NCBI RefSeq assembly: GCF_021764745.1
Contig: NZ_JAETXX010000005.1
Location: 178,170 to 242,169 of the forward strand
Reading direction: 5' to 3'
Source of the DNA: Joostella atrarenae
GTDB lineage: Bacteria > Bacteroidota > Bacteroidia > Flavobacteriales > Flavobacteriaceae
Length of the DNA: 64,000 bases
How positions within the stretch are numbered: the stretch's first letter is position 1; each line of letters opens with the position of its first letter. Position numbers and translations under genes: made by a program. The notes beneath the pieces are model-generated. The model saw nothing but the letters and a program-made list of their open reading frames with translations, made no database searches and had not been told where the DNA came from. Positions 8,312 through 16,081 of this stretch are shown here, piece by piece.

Positions 8312-9652
8312 ATGAAGAATCAATTCTTAAACCTTAGAACATTAGCGCTAGCATTTGGTGTTTTGTCTCTTGCAGTGAGCTGTAGTGATGATGATACTAG
8401 TGATATCATCGAGGAAAATAATGAAGACAATAGTAGATGGATTACTGTTGCAGCAGCTAAAATGGGAGACAACCCAGGAGACGGAAATGGAGGAACTTTA
8501 ATATACTCTGTAAGTAGTGAAGATGCTAAAGACCCTAACAAAGTAGTAGCACCATTCGATAATGGATTTATAGTACCTTCTAACAGAACTGCTAGATTGC
8601 AATCTTCTGAAGATGGAAATACGATTTTTAATATTAGTTATGCTGGAGATACAGGTGGTAATTATACCAAATATACTGTAAATGGAGGCCAAGATTTTGA
8701 AAAAACAGGTTCAGAAGTTAGTATAGCTCCTTATGTAGGAAATGCTCCTAGATGGATAAAATTATTTGATGGAGATCAAACTGGAGCTGCAGTATATGTG
8801 TCTACAGAAAATGAATTTGATGAAGAAGATAATTATACTCGTACAAATGCAAAAATTGGAGTAGTAACTTTAGATTTAGTTAATTCTTTAATTAAAAAAT
8901 TCGAGGAGCATGACGTAGCATTAAGTGCTGAAGAAGAGGCTAATGGATATTATATTTCAAGAATAGATATGCCTGTTTTAAATGCTGCTGGAGATAAATT
9001 ATATATTGGAGCTCGTTTAAGCAAGGTTGACCCTACTACAGCAGAGAGTGATAGTGATTATGAGATTTTAGGATCTAAAACAATTGTTTTAGATTACCCA
9101 TCTTTATTAAATCCAACAATAATTACATCTACAGTAGGTTATGGAAATACAAACGGGTACCGTAGTATTAATGCTTTCTTAGCTGAAGATAATAGTGTTT
9201 ACCAAGCAAATCAGTCAGATCCAAATGGTTCTCATATTTTAAAAATCGGTTCAAACAACCAATATGATAATTCTTATGAGTTTAGTTTAGATGATGCTCT
9301 TGGGGTTCAGGATTCTTATATTCTTGCTTGGAGATATGTAGGTAATGGAAAAGCTGTAATAGCTTATCGTCATGCAGGTTCTGCTGAAGGTGTAGCAGGA
9401 GCTCAAGGGTTCTTTGCTTTGGCTGATTTAAATGCAAGAACTGCACAGAGAATTGATGATATTCCTTATAACCCTGATTTCTATTTATTCCAATACCAAG
9501 GGTTTGCTGTAGACGGATCTGAAGTTTATGTTACTGAAGCACCAGTTGGTCAAGACGGAAATATCTACGTAATTGATACCGAAACAGGAGCTGTTACTAA
9601 GGGAGCTCAATTGCAAAATATTGATGGAAGTCACTTTATAGGAACTTTCTAA
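8312..9652 (+). CDS. DUF4374 surface or periplasmic lipoprotein, XusB-like
   Basis: A 446-residue lipoprotein: the lipobox LAVSC puts the lipidated cysteine at residue 24, followed by SDDDTSDIIEE. An Asp-rich stretch right after the cysteine is typical of the Bacteroidetes lipoprotein export signal to the cell surface. The rest is DUF4374, a beta-propeller-like family. XusB, the siderophore-binding lipoprotein of Bacteroides, belongs to this group by my recollection. The gene starts 10 bp after the TonB receptor and ends at a terminator, so the pair is an operon. I infer that it captures a ligand, probably a ferric siderophore, and hands it to the receptor. No PepSY membrane reductase (the XusC partner) is adjacent. 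Confidence 0.8.
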   Translation: MKNQFLNLRTLALAFGVLSLAVSCSDDDTSDIIEENNEDNSRWITVAAAKMGDNPGDGNGGTLIYSVSSEDAKDPNKVVAPFDNGFIVPSNRTARLQSSEDGNTIFNISYAGDTGGNYTKYTVNGGQDFEKTGSEVSIAPYVGNAPRWIKLFDGDQTGAAVYVSTENEFDEEDNYTRTNAKIGVVTLDLVNSLIKKFEEHDVALSAEEEANGYYISRIDMPVLNAAGDKLYIGARLSKVDPTTAESDSDYEILGSKTIVLDYPSLLNPTIITSTVGYGNTNGYRSINAFLAEDNSVYQANQSDPNGSHILKIGSNNQYDNSYEFSLDDALGVQDSYILAWRYVGNGKAVIAYRHAGSAEGVAGAQGFFALADLNARTAQRIDDIPYNPDFYLFQYQGFAVDGSEVYVTEAPVGQDGNIYVIDTETGAVTKGAQLQNIDGSHFIGTF

Positions 9653-9675
9653 AGTTTAAAAAGTAATTATTAATT

Positions 9676-9720
9676 AGAAAGCCGTCTAGGAATTAATTCC
9701 TAGACGGCTTTCTTTTTTTT
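9676..9720 (+). terminator. Terminator after the receptor-lipoprotein operon
   Basis: A perfect 19-bp palindrome (9676-9713) centred on ttaa, with a GC-rich core gccgtctagg and its complement, followed by TTTTTTTT. Its symmetry lets it work in both directions, and a minus-strand gene ends at 9742. Confidence 0.93.
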
Positions 9721-9741
9721 AAAAACTAAGTTAGTTCGATT

Positions 9742-10470
9742 TTATCCCCTAGAAACATCACCAGAGCCAGATACCTTACTATCTTCTTTGGTTGGATTTC
9801 CGTAATATTCTACATCACCAGAACCAGAAACTCTAACCTTTAACTCTCCATCGCAGTGTAAATCAACATCGCCAGATCCAGAAATGCTTACTTCTACATT
9901 TTTAGCTTTTAATTGTTTTGCAGAAATATCTCCAGAACCAGATAGAGCACATTCAAAGTCGGTTGTATTTCCTCTTAAAACAACGTCACCAGAACCTGCT
10001 AGGTGACTTTCTACACTTGTAGATTCAATATCTAGTGTTAGATCGCCAGAACCTGCTAAACTAGCTTTAAAGTCTTTAGCTTTGATGATGTTTTTAGTTG
10101 TTACATCTCCAGATCCAGCTAAGGAAACAGCATCGATACTTTCAAAAGGAACAATAATTAAAATAGAGTTATTACGACTCGTACTTAAATCATATCCTTT
10201 TTCTGTTTTAATTTGAAGAGATCCATTTTTGACTTCTGTTTCGATATGTGGAATTAAATTTTCTTCAGCAGTGATAGTAATTTTTCCTTCTTTACCTGCA
10301 ATAAGTTCAACATCAAAAAAGCCTGCTACACCAACAGCGTCATAACTGTCTGTGCTTCTCTCAACAGTAGTTACGTTTCCGTTTCCTTTTACTTTTTCAT
10401 TCCCAAACCATTGAGCATTTGCTGTTGCAGTACTTGCTACAGCTAAACATAATAAGAGTAATTTTTTCAT
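9742..10470 (-). CDS. DUF2807 head-GIN domain protein (putative adhesin)
   Basis: A 242-residue secreted protein. Signal peptide about residues 1-19 (ending ANAQ), then the GIN domain (DUF2807), a right-handed beta-helix-like fold described as a putative auto-transporter adhesin head in Bacteroidetes. The motif GSGD occurs seven times (for example LAGSGDVT, ISGSGDVD, VSGSGDVE) at short, regular intervals, each likely one turn of the solenoid. It is the last gene of a four-gene minus-strand group: sigma factor, anti-sigma, DUF4097 protein, this gene. The 88-bp gap to DUF4097 shows no clear terminator, so co-transcription is likely. Role unknown; an envelope-stress output is inferred from the sigma factor. 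Confidence 0.85.
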   Translation of the reverse strand: MKKLLLLCLAVASTATANAQWFGNEKVKGNGNVTTVERSTDSYDAVGVAGFFDVELIAGKEGKITITAEENLIPHIETEVKNGSLQIKTEKGYDLSTSRNNSILIIVPFESIDAVSLAGSGDVTTKNIIKAKDFKASLAGSGDLTLDIESTSVESHLAGSGDVVLRGNTTDFECALSGSGDISAKQLKAKNVEVSISGSGDVDLHCDGELKVRVSGSGDVEYYGNPTKEDSKVSGSGDVSRG

Positions 10471-10558
10471 TGTTTTAATTTTTAGTTGATGGATTTTCTT
10501 TATTTTAAAGTTATATTGATTTCTCTTGAATCTTCCAATTGATTACCTAGAAAGACTG

Positions 10559-11629
10559 CTACATTTTACTAAAGCTCACTCCTCCATAATCAGAAGTGAT
10601 GTTTATCTTATTTTTGCCCTGACTTCCGTAGTAACCTTCGTAATACTTCTCTGTTGATTTTTCTCTTTTAATTGAGAATTCAAAGTCCGTATCCCCATTT
10701 AATCCTGCATATTCAAGATTCATTGTAAAGTCAAAATGGTAAGCGTTATTGTAGCCAATTTTAATTCCAGTATAATCGCTTCTTATTTGAAGGTTACCAG
10801 CATCAGCGGCCATTTCATCAATACGGATGGAACCATAATCGGAAGTTATATCCACATTTCCATGAATAACACCAAAACGTGTTGTTAAGTAATCTCCTGT
10901 TCCTTGGATGTTATTTGCATTATTAATTTTTATGCTTCCATAATCACAAGTATATTCAACGTTTTTTCCATTGTTAACTTCAGAAGTGGTATAATCTGCA
11001 TTGATACTAATATTACCTACTTTTTCTATAACGAAAGAAGAGTAGTCTGCATTTATTTTCCCGCTTTTCATGTATTCTATGGTTGATTTAGAAGTGTAAT
11101 CAAACTTTAAAATATTATTATCTGCATTTAATTTTCCAATTTCTAAACGGCCATAATCACAACTAATATTTGCAACGCCATCAATTTCATTCAAATAAAT
11201 ACCACCGTAATCATTATTTAAATCCAACGTATTTCCTACAGGCACTTTTACAGTATAGTTTATTTCCATACTCACGTTATTGTTGCTCCATCCCCAACCG
11301 CTTTTCGAAAATATAGTTTTAGCAGAAACCATGGTACTTGAATTTTGAAATTCTATATCAATTTCATCAAGCTTTTTCTGAGCCTTATCTTCGTTATTAC
11401 TATTGGTTTTTATATGAACTTCTATTACGGTTCTATTTTCATTCCAAGAGGTGATATGGAGATTCCCATAGCTGTTATTTAGTTTTAAAAGGGCTTTTGG
11501 ACTTACTGTAAATTCTTTTTTCACCTTTTTTTCTTTGGTATATTTTCCATTCCATCCAGGACCAGCAGCGATTCCAAATAATGGAATGCAGACAAATAAA
11601 AGAGCTATTTTATATAATTTGATTTTCAT
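10559..11629 (-). CDS. DUF4097-family secreted beta-solenoid protein
   Basis: A 356-residue protein with a signal peptide (about residues 1-20, FVCIPLFGIAAG), followed by repeating short strands such as LDLNNDYGGIYLNEIDG, ISCDYGRLEIGKL and INADYSSFVIEKV. The DYG/DYS/DYT tripeptide recurs about every 20 residues, as expected for a parallel beta-helix with one aspartate-tyrosine corner per turn. This is the DUF4097 (putative adhesin) family, related to the GIN domain of the next gene. I chose the ATG at 11629. An in-frame ATG at 11677 would add 16 lysine-rich residues, deepen the overlap with the anti-sigma gene and bury the signal peptide. From 11629 the overlap is 20 bp, which suggests translational coupling. 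Confidence 0.8.
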   Translation of the reverse strand: MKIKLYKIALLFVCIPLFGIAAGPGWNGKYTKEKKVKKEFTVSPKALLKLNNSYGNLHITSWNENRTVIEVHIKTNSNNEDKAQKKLDEIDIEFQNSSTMVSAKTIFSKSGWGWSNNNVSMEINYTVKVPVGNTLDLNNDYGGIYLNEIDGVANISCDYGRLEIGKLNADNNILKFDYTSKSTIEYMKSGKINADYSSFVIEKVGNISINADYTTSEVNNGKNVEYTCDYGSIKINNANNIQGTGDYLTTRFGVIHGNVDITSDYGSIRIDEMAADAGNLQIRSDYTGIKIGYNNAYHFDFTMNLEYAGLNGDTDFEFSIKREKSTEKYYEGYYGSQGKNKINITSDYGGVSFSKM

Positions 11630-12179
11630 TTTGAGAGGTTTTAAATTTTTTAATTTCTTCGATTTGAGTGAGTACATCTTGTAATAAATTAATTCGCGTT
11701 TGGTAATTAATAATCATAGCATTTAATATTTGCTTGCTACTACCTTCATTTGCCAAATCATCTTCTAATTTTTCATGATCTTTTTCTAGTTTTTTTATCT
11801 GAAGCATCGCATCTGCAATAATCTGCTTTGTTTCAGGAGTGGCCTCTGCTTGAATTTTTTCTATTTCTTCATTTATTAAAGAGGCAAAATAGAATTCCGT
11901 TTTTTGAATTTGTGAGGGTTCTTTAGCTACTTGTTGCTCAATTTTATTTTCAGCTTTAAAAACTTGAAAGCCGATAGCAACTAAAACAGCAATCGAAGCA
12001 GCAATAGAAAGTACTTTCCATGTAAAACCATTTGATTTTTTCTTCTGAATAGAAATCACTTTTTCTTGCGCTTGCAACTTCTCTAAAAAACGATTCTCAT
12101 GTCCTGTTTCTGGAGCCTCAAGATCCCAATCGTCTTTAAGGTTTTCGAACAAGTTATCTATGTTATCATTATGCTTCAT
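11610..12179 (-). CDS. Membrane-anchored anti-sigma factor (probable)
   Basis: A 189-residue protein with one transmembrane helix at about residues 50-70 (VLSIAASIAVLVAIGFQVF). The N-terminal cytoplasmic part is acidic (NIDNLFENLKDDWDLEAPE) and basic next to the membrane. The periplasmic part is a charged coiled coil (IKKLEKDHEKLEDDLANEG, about residues 130-150). It overlaps the preceding ECF sigma gene by 11 bp, and that coupling with a sigma factor is the main ground for calling it an anti-sigma. It lacks an obvious zinc-binding HxxxCxxC motif. It would hold the sigma factor at the inner membrane until an envelope signal arrives; the signal is unknown. Confidence 0.75.
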   Translation of the reverse strand: MKHNDNIDNLFENLKDDWDLEAPETGHENRFLEKLQAQEKVISIQKKKSNGFTWKVLSIAASIAVLVAIGFQVFKAENKIEQQVAKEPSQIQKTEFYFASLINEEIEKIQAEATPETKQIIADAMLQIKKLEKDHEKLEDDLANEGSSKQILNAMIINYQTRINLLQDVLTQIEEIKKFKTSQNENQII

Positions 12180-12732
12180 AAACTTCAGCTTGTAATTTTT
12201 TTCTTAAACTTTCTTTCGCTCTAGAAATTGTAGTTCTACAATTTGCATAGCTTAATTCCATGATGGTTCCTATCTCTTCATAGTCGTAACCTTCTATTAA
12301 ATGAAGGGTTAAAGCAATTCTGTAATTATCCTTCAACATATTCATGGTCTGCAACACTTTTTGAGCCTTTATATTGGTCAACTCATGATCAGAATTAATT
12401 TCATTATTGTCTTCAACCCTGTAAATAACATCATCCAAGGCAACATTATTTAATTTTTGTTGTTTTCTGTAATGATGAATACTGTTGTTAATAACAATAC
12501 GTTTTAACCAAGCACCAAAAGCTACTTCTCCCTTAAAAGTATGCAGTTTCGTAAATGCGTTTAAAAACGATTCTTGCATAATATCTTCGGCTTCAAAGCT
12601 ATCTTTTACAATACGAAACGCCGTATTGTACATAGCTTTATAATAGCGATTGTAAAGCGCTAGTTGCGCAGATTGATTCCCTTTTTTACAGGCATCTAAT
12701 AATTGGTTAATATGTAATTCTTGTTGGCTCAA
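12169..12732 (-). CDS. ECF RNA polymerase sigma factor (RpoE-like)
   Basis: A 187-residue ECF sigma factor. Region 2 is at about residues 20-90 (LYNRYYKAMYNTAFRIVKD, then EAEDIMQESFLNAFTKL and FGAWLKRIVINNSIHHYRK). Region 4 is at about residues 130-182 (HLIEGYDYEEIGTIMELSYA, followed by CRTTISRAKESLRKKLQ), the helix-turn-helix that binds the -35 element. There is no extra C-terminal domain. It leads the group with a putative anti-sigma (11-bp overlap), a DUF4097 protein and a GIN protein, all on the minus strand. These last two are likely its regulon products. The start at 12732 gives a normal N-terminus. Confidence 0.95.
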   Translation of the reverse strand: MSQQELHINQLLDACKKGNQSAQLALYNRYYKAMYNTAFRIVKDSFEAEDIMQESFLNAFTKLHTFKGEVAFGAWLKRIVINNSIHHYRKQQKLNNVALDDVIYRVEDNNEINSDHELTNIKAQKVLQTMNMLKDNYRIALTLHLIEGYDYEEIGTIMELSYANCRTTISRAKESLRKKLQAEVYEA

Positions 12733-12892
12733 AAAGTTATTCGTTTCTCACTAGTGAGTTTAAAACCTTATTATGGGTTTGTTTATACTAAAGATAGTAT
12801 TACTTCTAGTTTGTTACAGTTGGCGTATAAAAAAATACGATAAAAAACAATTTTCACTGATAATCAACTGTTTATGAAGAGATGTTTTTAAT

Positions 12893-12938
12893 AAAAAATC
12901 CTGATAAAACTATTACAATAGCCTTATCAGGATTTTTT
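12893..12938 (-). terminator. Terminator after UDP-glucose dehydrogenase
   Basis: A 15-bp perfect stem, aaaaaatcctgataa / ttatcaggatttttt, with a 16-base loop that can form an inner ctatt/aatag hairpin. Read on the minus strand it ends in a T-run and lies 19 bases after the stop at 12957. The A/T flanks make it bidirectional in principle. Confidence 0.88.
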
Positions 12939-12956
12939 GTTTGAAGAAAATTGGCT

Positions 12957-14357
12957 TTAAGCGTTTTCTCCTATTCTATAATAATTGAAGCCTAAACTAT
13001 TAAGCTTGTCTTTATCTAAAATTCTTCTCCCATCAAAAACAAAAGCAGGCTTTAGCATTTGTTTAAAAATGGTTTCCCAATTGTAATCTTTAAACTCATC
13101 CCATTCTGTTAAAACAGCAATTACATGTGCGTCTTTAGAAGCTTTTATAGGATCTTTTACCACAGTTACGAGTTTTCTATTCTCTTCTTCAGAACGTGTG
13201 TTTAAATAATCTAAATCAGCATAAATTCGTTCTGCAGAAACTTTAGGATCGTAGATTACAATTTCTGCTTGCTCTTCTAAAAGAGCATCGGCTACGTATA
13301 TGGCAGCAGACTCACGAGTATCGTTGGTGTCTTTTTTAAATGCCCATCCGTAGAAAACAATTTTTTTCCCAGAAACGGTATTGTAAAGTGTACTGATAAT
13401 ATTATTGGCAAACCTCGATTTCTGATAATCATTCATAATAATGACTTGTTCCCAATAATCTGCCACTTCATGTAAACCGTAGCTTTTGGCTATGTAAACA
13501 AGGTTTAAAATATCTTTCTGAAAGCAAGAACCACCAAATCCAACAGATGCATTTAAAAATTTGGAACCAATACGACTGTCTAAACCGATAGCTTTAGAAA
13601 CTTCTTGTACATTGGCATCTGTTTTTTCACATAATGCAGAAATAGAATTGATAGATGAAATTCGTTGTGCTAGAAAGGCATTTGCTACCAATTTTGACAA
13701 CTCGGAAGACCAAATATTAGTTTTCAAGATGTTTTCTTTCGGGAGCCAATGTTCATAAATAGCGCTCAACGCTTCCTTTGCAGCTTCACCTTCTTCAGTT
13801 TCATCTCCACCAATAAGAACTCTATCAGCATGTAAGAGATCATTAATTGCAGTTCCCTCCGCTAAAAACTCGGGATTGGAAAGAATCTCAAAATTTACAT
13901 GATTCCCTGTATTGTCAAGGATATTTTTAATGGCTTGCGCAGTCCTAACAGGAAGGGTAGATTTCTCTACAACAATTTTATCATCTTTAGCAACTTTGGC
14001 AATATTACGAGCGCAGAGTTCGATAAATTTTAAATCGGCCGCCTGTCCTTTTCCTTTACCGTATGTCTTGGTAGGTGTATTTACAGAGATGAAAATCATT
14101 TCTGCTTCATCAATAGCCTTATCAACTTCCGTAGAAAAGAATAAATTTTTATTTCGTGTTTCAGCTATAATTTCTTTTAATCCAGGTTCATAAACGGGGA
14201 GATTATCTAGATTCTTATCGTTCCATGCGTTAATTCTATCCGCATTTATATCTACAACTGTAACTTGAATTTCTGGACATTTATGTGCAATAACCGACAT
14301 GGTTGGGCCACCAACATATCCAGCCCCGATACAGCAGATTTTATTTATTTTTTTCAC
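12957..14357 (-). CDS. UDP-glucose 6-dehydrogenase (eukaryote-type)
   Basis: Oxidises UDP-glucose to UDP-glucuronate with two NAD+, supplying a precursor for acidic polysaccharides. The 466-residue length and sequence are of the animal/plant-like class, not the shorter Ugd of E. coli. The NAD motif is [20 protein letters not shown] at residues 7-26. The segment [13 protein letters not shown] (about 159-171) and the catalytic-cysteine motif [15 protein letters not shown], with Cys278, are intact. The C-terminal UDP-binding domain contains [16 protein letters not shown]. It stands alone: no glycosyltransferase or capsule gene is next to it. A TATATTTG on the minus strand (14441-14434) is a plausible -7 element with a leader of about 70 bases. 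Confidence 0.95.
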   Translation of the reverse strand: MKKINKICCIGAGYVGGPTMSVIAHKCPEIQVTVVDINADRINAWNDKNLDNLPVYEPGLKEIIAETRNKNLFFSTEVDKAIDEAEMIFISVNTPTKTYGKGKGQAADLKFIELCARNIAKVAKDDKIVVEKSTLPVRTAQAIKNILDNTGNHVNFEILSNPEFLAEGTAINDLLHADRVLIGGDETEEGEAAKEALSAIYEHWLPKENILKTNIWSSELSKLVANAFLAQRISSINSISALCEKTDANVQEVSKAIGLDSRIGSKFLNASVGFGGSCFQKDILNLVYIAKSYGLHEVADYWEQVIIMNDYQKSRFANNIISTLYNTVSGKKIVFYGWAFKKDTNDTRESAAIYVADALLEEQAEIVIYDPKVSAERIYADLDYLNTRSEEENRKLVTVVKDPIKASKDAHVIAVLTEWDEFKDYNWETIFKQMLKPAFVFDGRRILDKDKLNSLGFNYYRIGENA

Positions 14358-14433
14358 ACGTATTTTTTTGATAGCAAATTAATATGAAATATAGAAATTG
14401 GTTATAATCGAAACTATTTGCAATTCTATTATG

Positions 14434-14441
14434 CAAATATA
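14434..14441 (-). promoter_or_regulatory. -7 promoter element of UDP-glucose dehydrogenase
   Basis: The plus strand reads CAAATATA, so the minus strand reads TATATTTG, matching TAnnTTTG. It lies 77 bases upstream of the ATG. No TTG was found at 17-23 bases, so the call rests on the -7 box alone. Confidence 0.4.
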
Positions 14442-14500
14442 TAAGCTTCTTGGTAACTACTTTCATTTTAATCGTTCAAAATGGCTTATTATTGTTTGTA

Positions 14501-14520
14501 AACCTTTATTTGTAAAGGTT
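14501..14520. repeat. Perfect 8-bp inverted repeat in the divergent gap
   Basis: aaccttta, tttg, taaaggtt. It lies between the dehydrogenase and the small membrane protein gene, 75 bases before the ATG of the latter. It has no T-run, so an operator or mRNA leader hairpin is more likely than a terminator. Function unknown. Confidence 0.5.
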
Positions 14521-14595
14521 AAAATCATCTAAAATGCCATGCTCTTTTATGCTATTAATTGTATCTTCTAGCTATAACCAAAAAAGCTACAAATC

Positions 14596-14778
14596 ATGAA
14601 TTTTTTAACAATAGCAACATTTGCTTTACAATCTCCAGATGGGATTCCAAAACCAGGAAATAATGATCCTATAAATTTACAATCGTGGTCAGAAGTAATT
14701 ATTTACGTTATGATCCCAATCCTACTAATAATATTCTATTTTGTTTGGAGAAAGAATAAAAGGAATAGGAGGGATTAA
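14596..14778 (+). CDS. Small single-pass membrane protein
   Basis: A 60-residue protein. It begins MNFLTIATFALQSPDGIPKP, has a polar middle with PGNNDPINLQSW, one clear transmembrane helix at about residues 33-50 (EVIIYVMIPILLIIFYFVW), and a strongly basic tail (RRKNKRNRRD-like). The charge pattern predicts N-terminus outside and C-terminus in the cytoplasm. I do not recognise a functional family, although small proteins of this shape are common in Flavobacteriia. A hairpin terminator at 14903-14947 closes its transcript. Its coding character (regular codon use, sensible topology) supports a real gene. Confidence 0.65.
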   Translation: MNFLTIATFALQSPDGIPKPGNNDPINLQSWSEVIIYVMIPILLIIFYFVWRKNKRNRRD

Positions 14779-14902
14779 TATTAAGTATCGAGAGGATGTT
14801 TTTAAATTACTGTGCATTATGCTTGTGACCTTAAATAAAGCTAGAAAGCTTGACACTTTATTTTAACTTTTAACATATCGAAATTATTAATTCAATGTAA
14901 AT

Positions 14903-14947
14903 AAAAGCATCGCTATTTAAACAAAAGGTTAAATGGCGGTGCTTTTT
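14903..14947 (+). terminator. Terminator upstream of the FecR gene
   Basis: An 18-bp stem, aaaagcatcgctatttaa / ttaaatggcggtgctttt, with two U-G wobble pairs and an 8-base loop, ending in TTTTT. It separates the small membrane protein from the FecR-SusCD group, so that group needs its own promoter in 14948-15011. I see none that is convincing. Confidence 0.85.
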
Positions 14948-15011
14948 ATATTTTTCACTACGTGTGCTCTGCGGTTTTTGGTATCTACTATTGAAAGCCG
15001 ATAACAAGAGC

Positions 15012-15956
15012 ATGAAAGAATCAACATTTAAATACCTTTTAGAGAAATACGAAAAAGGAAAAACTACTTCTGAGGAAAACGCACTTCTAGAAAAATTTGA
15101 TGCTCATTTTATAGAAACAAATGAAGCAACAATTTTTCAGTCACAATTACATAAAAATAGAGTGCAAAGCGAAATTTACCGTTTTGTAAAACGCTCGACA
15201 GCTAAAACACCTATTAATTGGTATAAAATAGCAGCGAGTATCATTGTACTAATAGGCGTAGGACTTTCTACATGGTTTGCTTTTAATCCTAAAGAAACTA
15301 TTTCTTACATATTGATTGCTACAAATGAGAACGAAATAAAAAATATTGTTTTGCAAGATAGTAGTGTGGTTACTTTAAATGAAAATAGTCAGTTAAGATT
15401 ACCAAATAAATTTCCATCCAATAGCAGGCATGTTATTTTAAATGGGGAGGCTTATTTTAAAATTTCCAAAGATAAAAAGCGTCCCTTTACAGTTACAGCA
15501 AATAATATTATTACGAAGGTTTTAGGAACACAGTTTAATATTAAAATGGATGGCAATATAATTTCCGTAGCATTAGTAGAAGGCTCAGTAGACGTAAAAG
15601 GGCTTCAAACTTCAAAGGTTTTAAAGCCAAATGAAAAGATAAACTTCAATTTAAAAAATAAAAAGATTGATACAGAATTATTTAATCCTAAAGAAGAGCT
15701 CTTGTGGATGACCAAAACAATGACGTTTAACAATACTTCTTTATTGGAAATAGTGAAGCTATTAGAGAAAAAATTTGAAGTTTCTATCGATCTAGAAAAT
15801 TCAATTTTAAATGATGTAAAAGTAAGCGGAACCTTTGCCAATCAGAGTCTTACTTCTATTCTAATGGCTGTCACAAAAGCAACAAATTTAACTTTTAAAC
15901 ACATAGCTAAAAACCAAATATTAATCTATAACCCACAGAAAAAGACAGAAAAATGA
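15012..15956 (+). CDS. FecR-family anti-sigma factor
   Basis: A 314-residue inner-membrane regulator. The N-terminal cytoplasmic part (about 1-75) begins MKESTFKYLLEKYEKGKTT and fits the sigma-binding region of Bacteroidetes FecR proteins. One transmembrane helix lies at about residues 76-94 (IAASIIVLIGVGLSTWFAF). The periplasmic FecR domain (about 110-205) contains VVTLNENSQLRLP, HVILNGEAYFKI and FTVTANNIITKVLGTQFNI. A DUF4974-like C-terminal domain (about 240-310) contains MTFNNTSLLEIVKLLEKKF. I chose the ATG at 15012; a GTG at 14964 would add 16 residues without family support. It normally pairs with an ECF sigma and senses an STN-bearing SusC. Here SusC follows at 16082 but the sigma lies 7 kb downstream at 22894. 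Confidence 0.93.
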   Translation: MKESTFKYLLEKYEKGKTTSEENALLEKFDAHFIETNEATIFQSQLHKNRVQSEIYRFVKRSTAKTPINWYKIAASIIVLIGVGLSTWFAFNPKETISYILIATNENEIKNIVLQDSSVVTLNENSQLRLPNKFPSNSRHVILNGEAYFKISKDKKRPFTVTANNIITKVLGTQFNIKMDGNIISVALVEGSVDVKGLQTSKVLKPNEKINFNLKNKKIDTELFNPKEELLWMTKTMTFNNTSLLEIVKLLEKKFEVSIDLENSILNDVKVSGTFANQSLTSILMAVTKATNLTFKHIAKNQILIYNPQKKTEK

Positions 15957-16081
15957 AAACATAAGAAATAAAAAAAGGAAGTGCGCCAACACTCCCTTCA
16001 ACAGAATAATCATATCAAATTTAAAATGTATCAGTCAACACAAATCAAACTTATTGTAATTGATTAAACCGCAATAAAAAT

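Noticed and set aside
11630..11677. Upstream ATG for the DUF4097 protein
   Set aside because: It would place 16 basic residues before the signal peptide and lengthen the overlap with the anti-sigma gene.
15957..16081. Possible hairpin ggaagtg / cactccc after the FecR gene
   Set aside because: The stem is 7 bp with one mismatch and has no T-run, and FecR to SusC is expected to be read through.
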